Shown here piece by piece: positions 56,707-64,000 of a stretch of 64,000 bases of DNA. Origin of the DNA: CAVVIO01 sp963748095 (GTDB taxonomy: Bacteria; Bacteroidota; Bacteroidia; Bacteroidales; UBA10428). Position numbers and translations under genes: made by a program. The notes under the pieces are model-generated. The model was not told where the DNA came from and did no database searches. It saw only the letters and a program-made list of their open reading frames with translations. The stretch is from positions 1 to 64,000 of the forward strand of contig CAVVIO010000002.1 in assembly GCA_963748095.1 (NCBI GenBank), read 5' to 3'. Positions within the stretch are counted from its first letter, which is position 1. The number at the start of each line of letters is the position of its first letter.

Positions 56707-58071
56707 TCAGTCAGCAGGCAATGTACCTATCACAGAAGAAACAAACCTGTTAAAGTCAAGCCCTTTGGAAGTAAAACCAAGACGTACAATTACCAGGTCC
56801 TTCGACGGGATAATATAAACACGCTGCCCTTTAAAACCGTCGCAGAAATAGGTGTCTTCCGGTACATCGGGTAAGGTTTTATTTTTATTCAGCCAGAAAA
56901 ATGCTCCGTAAGCGCCTCCAGATCCTTTAGCCGGTGTTGCTGTATATTTCGCCCAGCCTTCCGGCAATATACGGGTTCCCATCCATACACCATCATTCAG
57001 GTAAAGCATTCCAAAGCGTGCCCAGTCGCGGGCTGTAGCAAAACTGTATGACGACCCCACAAAAGTACCTGATGCATCCGGTTCCATTACCATACTCCGC
57101 ATATCAACCGGCCCGAACAATTCCTTGTAAGGGAAATTGTGATAGGTCACATCATCCGAAAAAATATTGCGGATGATTCCCGAAACGATATTAGCGGTAC
57201 CGGAAGAATAAAACCAGACACTGTCGGGAGGATACTGATAATTTGCTTTAATAGCGTAACCATACATATTATCACTCTTGTAAAGCATCTTCGTAACATC
57301 CGACAGGTCGAAATAATTCTCCGTCCATCCCAGACCGCTGTTCATGTGCAACAGATCATTTAATGTTATCTTGCTGCGATTATCATTTGCCCATTCTTTT
57401 ACCGGTGCCGGGGCATTAAGGTTGAGTCTTCCTTCCTTCACAAGGATCCCTGCCAGCGCATTGGTAAGACTTTTGGTCATTGACCATCCCAGTCCCGGTG
57501 TTTTGCGGGTAAAACCATCTGCATATTTTTCAGCCAGCAACTGCCCCTTGTATACAACAACCACGGCTGCTGTTTGCCGGATTTTTTCTTTTCCGGGTGC
57601 ATCAAAAGCACTGTCAACCACCTGATTTAACATGCCTATATTAACCCCGGCCGGAATAGTATCCGCCAGCTTGTCCCCCACCGGCCAATATATTGAATCC
57701 GGAATTATTCCGGAATCTGAATGGTTGCGGGGAGCAATGGCCAGTGCATCATTAAGCTTTCCTGAAACAAGGCTGCAACCGTATCCTTCCCTGTAAACTG
57801 CTTTACGTTTTGATAATCCGAATAATGTAGCAGTAACATATTTCTTTTCGTAATTGATTTTTGTTTTTGCCAGGTTGATCGGAAAGAAATTCAGATCGTT
57901 CTGTTCAACCGATACCGGATTACGGTCGGCAACAAACACACAGGAAGCCATACCTTTCGCTGCATATCCTGTGATGATCGGCAAACGCTTACCGATATAA
58001 ACACCGGCAAAAACAAGTACTGCAATAACAACCAGGGCAATAACCCTTCTACGGGTAATTAGTTTTGACAT
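56707..58071 (-). CDS. Serine hydrolase, class C beta-lactamase family
   Basis: The protein has 454 residues. A membrane helix (VIALVVIAVLVFAGVYIGK) near the N-terminus precedes a beta-lactamase-related domain with catalytic SMTK (in GWSMTKSLTNALAG) near 201 and YSSG near 288. The KTG-like motif is not obvious. Family members are mostly esterases or peptidases rather than true beta-lactamases, so resistance should not be assumed. It is the last gene of a leftward operon with the M1 peptidase and the EEP enzyme, starting 11 bases after the M1 stop. Confidence 0.83.
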   Translation of the reverse strand: MSKLITRRRVIALVVIAVLVFAGVYIGKRLPIITGYAAKGMASCVFVADRNPVSVEQNDLNFFPINLAKTKINYEKKYVTATLFGLSKRKAVYREGYGCSLVSGKLNDALAIAPRNHSDSGIIPDSIYWPVGDKLADTIPAGVNIGMLNQVVDSAFDAPGKEKIRQTAAVVVVYKGQLLAEKYADGFTRKTPGLGWSMTKSLTNALAGILVKEGRLNLNAPAPVKEWANDNRSKITLNDLLHMNSGLGWTENYFDLSDVTKMLYKSDNMYGYAIKANYQYPPDSVWFYSSGTANIVSGIIRNIFSDDVTYHNFPYKELFGPVDMRSMVMEPDASGTFVGSSYSFATARDWARFGMLYLNDGVWMGTRILPEGWAKYTATPAKGSGGAYGAFFWLNKNKTLPDVPEDTYFCDGFKGQRVYIIPSKDLVIVRLGFTSKGLDFNRFVSSVIGTLPAD

Positions 58072-58082
58072 GACGGTACGTT

Positions 58083-59980
58083 TTAGTTTTGTATTATCTT
58101 CATACGATTGTCTGACGGATCCTTATCGGGGATCATATCATCCCCAAGATACAACGCCGAAATCGTTTTATCAAATTTTCTTTTGATGATATATTCGTTC
58201 GTATCCTTCCACACCGATAAACTCTCATTAATTTCTGCCGAACTGCCGTCGGTAAAGTTAATCTTCAGTTTAACAGGAACCGGTAGCACCCCTTTCTTTT
58301 TGATGGTGATACGTACGGTATCATTCCCGGATTTGAAATCCTTAATCGCCAGATCGGCCCACCCGGGCTGAAAAAACCAGGCATTCCAGTACCAGTTCAG
58401 ATCTTTTCCGGTAAAATTGTTGAAGGTGAAGAAAAAATCATACGGTATCGGATGCCTCCCTTCCCAGCGCCGGATAAATTCGCGCAAAGCAGCTTTGAAT
58501 TCCTTCTCGCCCAGCAACCGGCTCAAAAAATAAAAAGCAGTAGCCGCATGCCAGTAAGCTTGTTGCTGGTAGGTCCAGCCCCGGGTTTGGTTCGACGGGA
58601 TCATCAGTGGCACTTCCTGTTCCTCACCCGAATAGTACTCAAAAGCCCTGATAATTTCTTCATACGGATTAAAATACGTATTCTTCAGCTGCATGATCTC
58701 TTTCGGCAACAGGGTGGCCAGCCCTTCATCCATCCAGGCATACTTGCGTTCGTTGGTACCCACCATAAACGGAAAATAAGCATGTGTCATCTCATGAGAA
58801 GTTACATCCACATTCCCCATGTAATAGCCATAATCCCCGTCGTTGATCATCATGGGAAATTCCATTCCCCTTTTACCGTTGAAGGCGGTAAGCTTATCAT
58901 ACGGAAAAGGTATACCGATTACCTTTGTGGACAGTAACGTAACACATTCCTTACCAATAGCTGCCACATCGTAAAAATCTGTGGAATTTTCAGGATAAAC
59001 AGCATGTACTATGGTTCTTCGGCCCGTAACATTATCGGCTACAGCACTCACAGCATCCCACAGGTAGGAGTTACTGACGGCAAAAGAGAAATCCGTAATT
59101 TGACCGGTCTTGAATTTCCATGTCAGCGGCTCATCGCCTTTTACAATACCTCCCTTTTTTCGTTCACCGGCAGTAACAATATGAATCACCGTGTCAGTAT
59201 TCTGTGCTTTCCTGAAACGGGATAAGTAAGGTTCGTTCAGTATCTTCTCAGGGTTCTGCCATTTTCCAGGCGCCCAGACCAAATAACCAGACGGTACTGT
59301 AATGTCAACATCGAAATCGGAATAATCGTTATAAAATTCCTGGGTTGTTGTATAATCCAGCGCATCCCATCCGTCGATATCATCGTACACGGAGATCTGC
59401 GGATACCAGTATGCCACAAAATGTGATATTTCGTTGTATTTCCCGAATCGTCGCTGCGTTTTAAGGGGCATCCTCACATTCCAGCTAATTTTCAATTTGG
59501 CTTTCTGTCCGGGAAAAACCGGCGATTTCAACCTTAGAAAAAGGTTGGTTCCCTTCCGTCTTATCTGTTGTGTATTACTGGTATCGTAATCCATTCCGTC
59601 CACACTCAGCGATTTTATCAGTACTCCGTTAGTGACATCGGAAGGATCGACAGCCTCGTCCCTGATATTTCCTTTTTTAAAAACATCCTGGTACAGCCGG
59701 ATTACCATTCCCGCAAGGGTGTCTTTACTATTGTTGGTGTAAACTATTGTTTCGTCCCCGTTCAGTTCTCCGGCTACCGGATCGAAATCCGCTTTGATCC
59801 GGTATTGCGAACTGTTCTGAAAATAATTTTTACCCGGGTTCTCCGGAATAGGAACGACTGCCTTTCTGATAGGCTTTCAGAATATTATAAGACATGTATA
59901 AATCCTGTCCATTTGCTGAATTGGATGGAAACAGATCCGACAAGCAGAAAAATAATCAGGTAACTGGGAAAACCTTTCAT
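58083..59980 (-). CDS. M1-family metallopeptidase, twice frameshifted
   Basis: Rejoined, this is about 631 residues. A signal peptide (MKGFPSYLIIFLLVGSVS) is followed by the N-terminal barrel domain and the catalytic domain with RGMEFPMM (the GAMEN-like block) and HEMTHAYFPF, 18 residues, then DEGLATL (the HExxH and distal glutamate zinc site). It should be an exported aminopeptidase. Two extra bases break the first 40 codons: one near 59925 (frame continues SANGQDLYMSYNILKAYQ) and one near 59870 (QKAVVPIPENPG). After them the frame is open to the stop. The gene begins 3 bases after the upstream EEP stop. Confidence 0.83.
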
Positions 59981-59983
59981 GTA

Positions 59984-61033
59984 TCAGTTTAATGCAAATT
60001 TGGCCACAACCGGTTCGTGATCGGAATTTTGAAATTCCTTGTCAAGCACTTTAATACCTTCACTTTTGACATTCGGTGAGATCAGGAAGAAATCGATGGT
60101 GGTAGTGAGTGTATTTTCCCTGTTATAGGGATGTACCACCCGCCGGTTGGTTGGCAGGGTATCACAAAATACCCACGACCAATCTTTTGGTAAATAATTA
60201 TCGGGCACATAAGATACATTCAGTGTATCGAAAAGATTATCGCGGTACTTCGGTTTATAATCCGGCGGACTCTGGTTCCAGTCGGCGCCCACGATAATAT
60301 AATTCCCCTTTTCATATTCTTTCAGTAAAAAATCCTTCAGGTATTCCATTTGTTTTTTGCGCAGACTGCCATCATCGTAGGCGGAATTATGCGAGTTGAT
60401 CACCAGCAGCTCTTTCCCGTTTTTCACAGGATAACGGTTCACCATAAAACAACGGTCGAGCATAAAAAGGCTTTTCGGCCAGGCATAATTTCCCGGAAAC
60501 GAATACCGCACCGACATGTGCGGAACAAACTTACTGAAAGTAATAATTCCCGATTTCACCTTCCCCAATGGAGAACGTGGCGGTACCGGTACAAAGAACA
60601 CATCGTAATTCATGCCGAATTCGTGGTTGAAGGCCGGCAATTGAGCTGAAAAGCTGTCAATTTCATTGTAATAATAACTCCGTTTCGATTTCCGGTCGAT
60701 TTCCTGCAGCAGAATAAAATCCATCGTATCATTCTGTCTCAATAAACTTCCGATATTATGAATATTGGAAATAACATGCTGCCGCGATGTGCGTACCTGT
60801 TTGCCACCGTCGTAAAAGAAATCCATGTCGCTGCTAAGGCCTGCATAGCCGATATTCCACGACAGAAACGAAAGCTGAGCTGAATCGGGGATCACCGTTG
60901 GATTGTCATTTTTTACAATTTCTTCCCGTGGGGCGGGTCGGTAATTGGTAATAGAAGCGTAAGCAATTAATAAAATAAATCCCACTATCAGAACAAGGAT
61001 AATAATGAGCAGTGTTTTCAAAAATGTTTTCAT
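59984..61033 (-). CDS. Membrane-anchored endonuclease/exonuclease/phosphatase family protein
   Basis: The protein has 349 residues. One N-terminal helix (FLKTLLIIILVLIVGFILLIAYA) anchors an EEP domain: LSFLSWNIGYAG, FILLQEIDRKSKRS, LVINSHNSAYDDG, IVGADWNQSPP, TIDFFLISPN and NSDHEPVVAKF. It faces the periplasm and should cut phosphodiester bonds, but substrate class is open (nucleic acid, phospholipid or inositol phosphate). It is the first gene of the leftward hydrolase operon. It is the second EEP protein in the window; the first (9.4-10.4 kb) is only distantly similar. Confidence 0.87.
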   Translation of the reverse strand: MKTFLKTLLIIILVLIVGFILLIAYASITNYRPAPREEIVKNDNPTVIPDSAQLSFLSWNIGYAGLSSDMDFFYDGGKQVRTSRQHVISNIHNIGSLLRQNDTMDFILLQEIDRKSKRSYYYNEIDSFSAQLPAFNHEFGMNYDVFFVPVPPRSPLGKVKSGIITFSKFVPHMSVRYSFPGNYAWPKSLFMLDRCFMVNRYPVKNGKELLVINSHNSAYDDGSLRKKQMEYLKDFLLKEYEKGNYIIVGADWNQSPPDYKPKYRDNLFDTLNVSYVPDNYLPKDWSWVFCDTLPTNRRVVHPYNRENTLTTTIDFFLISPNVKSEGIKVLDKEFQNSDHEPVVAKFALN

Positions 61034-61216
61034 CGTTTGAATTTTGAAAATGAATAACTAAAGAACCCGGAAAAGAAACAGTCTGTATACGGACTGATTA
61101 ATCATTATGAACAATATTACAAAAAATCCGGGTGTTATTTTATGGGTTATGAAAAATTGTACTTATGTATTATTCGATTTTCAATAGCCCCGGCCTTAGT
61201 GCCTGGGCAACAAATT

Positions 61217-61249
61217 AGCGGTCAGACGGTTTAAAACCGTCAGACCGCT
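61217..61249. repeat. Perfect-type hairpin, REP-like
   Basis: AGCGGTCAGACGGTTT pairs with AAACCGTCAGACCGCT around a minimal loop, 16 bp with one mismatch. No T-run follows, so this is more likely a REP-like palindrome than a terminator. Confidence 0.6.
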
Positions 61250-61373
61250 CACAATTCATCCTGCAACCCGGTTATTGTGAAGAATGGATTGTAACAAATC
61301 CCGTTTATCGATACAAAAAGAATTTATTCCCTTTGTTACTATGAAGTTAGATAGTGCTTGCCCGAAAAGTTCG

Positions 61374-61494
61374 GTGTTGGATAAGAAAAGTTCATTTTCA
61401 AGGCTTGCGAAGTCAGAAAATTCGCAGTTTACTAATGTAAATGAGGAATTTTCTGACAAGCGTAACGTGGAAAATGGAGTTTTCTTGCCGACAC
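61374..61494. repeat. Long imperfect palindrome, arms of about 57-60 bases
   Basis: The left arm (61374-61433) and the right arm (61438-61494) are inverse copies with scattered mismatches. They share GTCAGAAAATTC and GAATTTTCTGAC as a perfect 12-bp block, CATTTTC blocks, and TTTAC/GTAAA at the centre. The loop is about 4 bases. Confidence 0.75.
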
Positions 61495-61615
61495 TAGATA
61501 AGTATATCCTTTCTCATAACAGAACCCCCAGCCCGGGTTTAGATTACATCCCCACCCCAATACCAAATTATTTCTGAAAAACATCCCTGACTATAGTTCA
61601 TAAAAATCATTTACT

Positions 61616-61837
61616 TTTTCCCGGAATATCTTTTACATTTATTTCCAATATTTGTAATTGTAAGGTAGGAAAAGTGAGGGATCTGGTATTTCGGATAAGA
61701 TCAAAAATTAACAACATGTTCTATAAAGCAGATAAAAACAGCTTGCCTGATGTCATGCAGGTCTACCTGCTGCAAGCAGGGTGTGCTTTTTGACCAATAC
61801 GTGACAAAAAGAACAGGTGTGTTTATGGGGACATGGC
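61616..61837 (+). repeat. First copy of a noncoding direct repeat
   Basis: It shares several blocks, in the same order, with 62897-63046: CGGAATATC-TTTACATTTATT, AGGGATC-GGTA, TAACAACATGT-CTATAA and AAAAAGAACAGGTGTGTTTA followed by TGGGGA. This copy has about 67 extra bases (61739-61805), which contain a nested hairpin, bounded by AAAAA runs. Confidence 0.65.
61739..61779. repeat. Nested hairpin inside the first repeat copy
   Basis: GCTTGC (61741-61746) pairs with GCAAGC (61772-61777), and inside it GCAGGT pairs with ACCTGC on a 2-base loop (61757-61770). It is absent from the second repeat copy. Confidence 0.55.
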
Positions 61838-61916
61838 GCATGGTGAAAAGAAAAAAATACCAATAATATTTTGAGTTTTACAGCCAAGATGTTTACAAAC
61901 TTGTTAACTTTGTAAA

Positions 61917-62271
61917 ATGACCCGAGAGATAAAATTTTATAAAAAGTTATTTTATAGATTTCTATATTTCTCTTGATTCATCGGTACAAGAAAAAATAGA
62001 ATATGTTTTTAAAGTGATTAAAACTGTGGATTTAATTCCCCAAAAATTTTTGAAACATATTGAAAGTACGGATGGACTTTATGAAATAAGAATAAAAGTT
62101 GGTTCTGACATTTATCGGGTGTTTTGCTGTTTTGACTCTGGTCGGATTGTTGTTTTATTTAACGGATATCAAAAGAAAAGTCAGAAAACACCAAAGAAAG
62201 AAATTGAAAAAGCATTAAAAATTAAAGAGGATTATTTCAAAAATAAAAAAGGAGAAGGAGAAGGAAAATGA
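61917..62271 (+). CDS. higB: HigB-type toxin (RelE superfamily), frameshifted
   Basis: Rejoined, this is about 117 residues: MTREIKFYKSYFIDFYISLD, then EKIEYVFKVIKTVDL, ESTDGLYEIRIKVGSDIYRV and VLFNGYQKKSQKTPKKEIEKA. These match Gp49-like/HigB toxins, which cut mRNA on the ribosome. The frame breaks in the A-run at 61941-61945, and dropping one A restores it. The ATG at 61917 is supported by the N-terminus. The TGA overlaps the antitoxin ATG (ATGA). Confidence 0.8.
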
Positions 62272-62568
62272 AAACAATAAAAGATACAACAAATTTTGAT
62301 GAATTATTAGACATCAAATACGGAAAACCTGGGAACAGAAAAACGTGATGAATTTGAAATGAAAGCAAAAGCTTTTATTGTCGGAGAAATGATAAAAGAA
62401 GAAAGAAAAAAAGCTCATCTCACTCAGGATGACCTTGCAAAAAAAACAGGGACTAAAAAAAGTTATATCTCCCGACTTGAAAATGGGAAAATTGACATTC
62501 AAATTTCAACGTTGTTTAAAATATTTGAAGAAGGATTAGGGAAAAAATTAGGATTGACAATAAACTAA
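62268..62568 (+). CDS. higA: HigA-type antitoxin with helix-turn-helix, frameshifted
   Basis: Rejoined, this is about 99 residues. The N-terminus MKTIKDTTNFDELLDIKYGK is typical of toxin-contact segments. The C-terminal XRE-type helix-turn-helix reads HLTQDDLAKKTGTKKSYISR. The frame breaks near the CC at 62326-62327, and dropping one C gives KLGTEKRDEFEMKAKAF. It overlaps the toxin gene by 4 bases, the toxin-first order of HigBA. The antitoxin should neutralise HigB and repress the operon. Confidence 0.78.
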
Positions 62569-62616
62569 AATAAAACTACGAAGCCATAACAAAATGTAAA
62601 TGTAATGCGGGTTGCA

Positions 62617-62643
62617 GTGGGTAATCCAACTGTAGATTCCCAC
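62617..62643. repeat. Imperfect hairpin after the toxin-antitoxin pair
   Basis: GTGGGTAATC pairs with GATTCCCAC, leaving one base unpaired, over an 8-base loop. It begins about 49 bases after the antitoxin stop and has an alternative pairing CAGTGG/CCAACTG. No T-run follows. Confidence 0.5.
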
Positions 62644-62896
62644 CCTCATATCTTATTCCCCCGCTGATTTAGTCCGATCATTCAAAAACCTGCCGCCAAC
62701 CCTACAGCCACCTTCATCCGCAACAGAAACATTGTCACCAACCTGGCGCGGCACCGCTTGTGCCTCCGCTTCGTTCCCAAACTCATTTCTCACCTCTCAT
62801 CTCTTCCTCGCCCCATCGCTCTTTCGCCTATTCGCCCCCTCGTCCTTTCACCCTGTCACTTTTGTCACTCTGTTACCTTCACTATAATTTGCTTTT

Positions 62897-63046
62897 TATC
62901 GGAATATCATTTACATTTATTCGCTGCACCGGAAGAAAGATGTTTGTGAAAGAGAGGGATCCGGTACAATGGATAATAAAAAAAAATAACAACATGTGCT
63001 ATAAGGTATATAAAAAGAACAGGTGTGTTTATGGGGATGTTTGGCG
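62897..63046 (+). repeat. Second copy of the noncoding direct repeat
   Basis: Same blocks as 61616-61837 in the same order, without the nested hairpin insertion. The two copies flank the toxin-antitoxin pair. Confidence 0.65.
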
Positions 63047-63114
63047 TTCATTGTAAGAAACCATACTACTATTAAAAAACTGTATATAATTAGAATTTAA
63101 ATTAAATTATAAAT

Positions 63115-63819
63115 ATGAAAAGACTTGCAATTATACTTTCAATTTGTTTGATTTTATCAAGTTGTTCAGTAAATAAAAAAGAGATTATCATTCTTAAAAC
63201 ACTTGACCAATTTGAAACACAAGAGGAAAATGAGAGACTTGGTGTTGATATTTTGAATTATATGTTCCCTGTTTTCCTAAAACAAGAATTCCCTGATTTT
63301 ACACAAACTGATTTAAAAAATATTACTTGGCAATATTTTATTCGTGAAAGTGATAAGCAGGTGTCGTTCAGATTAATATTGAGTAATGAGGCATTGTCAA
63401 AAAAAGACAAGATTATTGGTTTCTTTAAAAAGATAGTAAATGAACAAGTTGAGAGACAAATGCAGGATAAAGAAATTTTTGATAAGGCTGTAAAACTGAC
63501 AGAAGTGAGTCTTAAACAACTTGATAACGGAGAGTTTGATAAATTTTGGAATAATACTGGTTCGTTAATGCAAGGTATGGTAACAAAAGATGATTTTTTT
63601 GCAACCATAACAGATAGGGAAAAAATAAAATCAATTGGAGGAGAACGTGTCTATCATAGCAAGCAATACTATAATAAAATGCCCAATACAAAAGAGAAAG
63701 GCTTTTACGTAGTAAACTTCACTTTCGAGAAGGATAAAAACATGATGGAGCAAATAACTTTTCAAATGGAAAATGGAGAATTAAAAATTGCTGGATATAC
63801 AAATCGATTTCCACACTAA
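63115..63819 (+). CDS. Lipoprotein of unknown function
   Basis: The protein has 234 residues with a lipobox (LILSSCS) near residue 17. The body is mostly helical and charged, with a C-terminal region (about 140-234) that resembles small export-associated domains of the DUF4019 or DUF3887 type: KQLDNGEFDKFWNNTGSLMQ, then beta-strands FYVVNFTFEK and QITFQMENGELKIAGY. It has no assigned function. Its low GC and its place after the repeat and toxin-antitoxin block suggest it belongs to the accessory stretch. Confidence 0.6.
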   Translation: MKRLAIILSICLILSSCSVNKKEIIILKTLDQFETQEENERLGVDILNYMFPVFLKQEFPDFTQTDLKNITWQYFIRESDKQVSFRLILSNEALSKKDKIIGFFKKIVNEQVERQMQDKEIFDKAVKLTEVSLKQLDNGEFDKFWNNTGSLMQGMVTKDDFFATITDREKIKSIGGERVYHSKQYYNKMPNTKEKGFYVVNFTFEKDKNMMEQITFQMENGELKIAGYTNRFPH

Positions 63820-63868
63820 TTTAAGATTTGAAATAGATAATAGAAAACAACGAAACGCCAACACTTAT

Positions 63869-63917
63869 CCTCCAACAAAGCCTTGCTTGCATACGCTTTG
63901 TATTGGAGGCTTTGTTG
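63869..63917. repeat. Imperfect palindrome with alternative pairings
   Basis: CCTCCAACAAAGC (63869-63881) pairs with GCTTTGTATTGGAGG (63895-63909), leaving two bases unpaired. CAACAAAGCC and GGCTTTGTTG (63873-63882 and 63908-63917) also pair. This lies about 50 bases after the lipoprotein stop. Confidence 0.6.
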
Positions 63918-64000
63918 AACTAAACATTGTTCGTAGGCCTGCCAGGTTTAATAATATGCATACTGGCCATCAAAAAAATCCATTAAATCGTGTTCAGACA

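Larger units (their letters stand above)
61034..61916. other. Noncoding accessory stretch with palindromes, 883 bases
   Basis: It runs from the hydrolase operon to the toxin gene. It holds the hairpin at 61217-61249, the long imperfect palindrome at 61374-61494, the first copy of a noncoding repeat at 61616-61837 and a nested hairpin at 61739-61779. ORFs of 97 codons (+) and 67 codons (-) in the palindrome arise from its symmetry and are not considered genes. Confidence 0.55.
62569..63114. other. Noncoding region with pyrimidine-rich tract and second repeat copy, 546 bases
   Basis: It holds the hairpin at 62617-62643, a pyrimidine-rich stretch at about 62755-62880 and the second copy of the direct repeat at 62897-63046. 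ORFs of 63 and 98 codons here are low-complexity and have no family signature; they are not annotated. Confidence 0.45.

Noticed and set aside
61284..61577. 97-codon plus-strand ORF and 67-codon minus-strand ORF at 61256-61459
   Set aside because: Both come from the palindrome, have no family signature, and mirror each other.
62758..63056. Serine- and proline-rich ORFs of 63 and 98 codons
   Set aside because: They arise from a pyrimidine-rich tract and the second repeat copy, with no family signature.
1..64000. CRISPR arrays, rRNA genes, tRNA genes and transposase genes
   Set aside because: No regularly spaced repeats, no conserved rRNA or cloverleaf structures and no transposase domains were seen on reading both strands; a dedicated scan could still find a degenerate tRNA.

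Overview
The window comes from a low-GC member of the Bacteroidota, most likely Bacteroidales or Marinilabiliales-like. The evidence is a type IX secretion block (gldJ, a porP/sprF-like gene, porU, porV), a TonB-dependent receptor, an HU/CCDC81-SPOR protein and several promoter-like boxes of the Bacteroidota form TAnnTTTG. No rRNA, tRNA, CRISPR array, prophage or transposase gene was found. The species cannot be told from the sequence.

Layout. 0-0.4 kb: the end of xseA, then xseB. 0.45-4.7 kb: a trypsin-like protease, a TonB receptor behind a TPP riboswitch with an attenuator, and thioredoxin. 4.9-12.7 kb: tRNA nucleotidyltransferase, a SNF2 ATPase, an exported EEP enzyme, a beta-helix lipoprotein and a GNAT enzyme. 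12.9-19.6 kb: a tripartite efflux operon (adaptor, ATPase, small protein, TolC) read leftwards, and a sigma54-dependent two-component system read rightwards. The region between them holds a good -24/-12 promoter and two similar palindromes. 19.6-25.3 kb: small housekeeping genes, a nucleotidyltransferase, an outer membrane protein, a GT39-like glycosyltransferase and a single-domain response regulator. 25.3-36.1 kb: murF, gldJ, porP-like, porU, porV, ispF, a CoA-binding protein and a VTT membrane protein. 36.1-40.8 kb: a universal stress protein, a lipoprotein and a lemA-TPM-TPM-capA operon. 40.9-46.9 kb: a six-gene leftward operon (two M23 peptidases, PQQ-like propeller, MerR, Nif3-like, zinc ribbon). 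47-56.2 kb: alaS, acyl-CoA synthetase, a sodium symporter, recR, polyphosphate glucokinase and an HU-SPOR membrane protein. 56.2-61 kb: a REP-like inverted pair, then an operon of exported hydrolases (EEP, M1 peptidase, serine hydrolase). 61-64 kb: an accessory stretch with palindromes, two copies of a noncoding repeat, a HigBA toxin-antitoxin pair and a lipoprotein.

Ten single-base frameshifts in nine genes can be rejoined into full-length proteins of known families, and about half lie next to short homopolymers. Housekeeping genes such as xseA and ppgK are among those hit. Indel errors in the assembly are the simplest explanation, but true decay of some genes cannot be excluded from sequence alone. 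Frameshifted genes are listed here as single features with the break position.

The least explained sequence is the 61-64 kb accessory stretch and the regulatory region at 16.56-16.87 kb.
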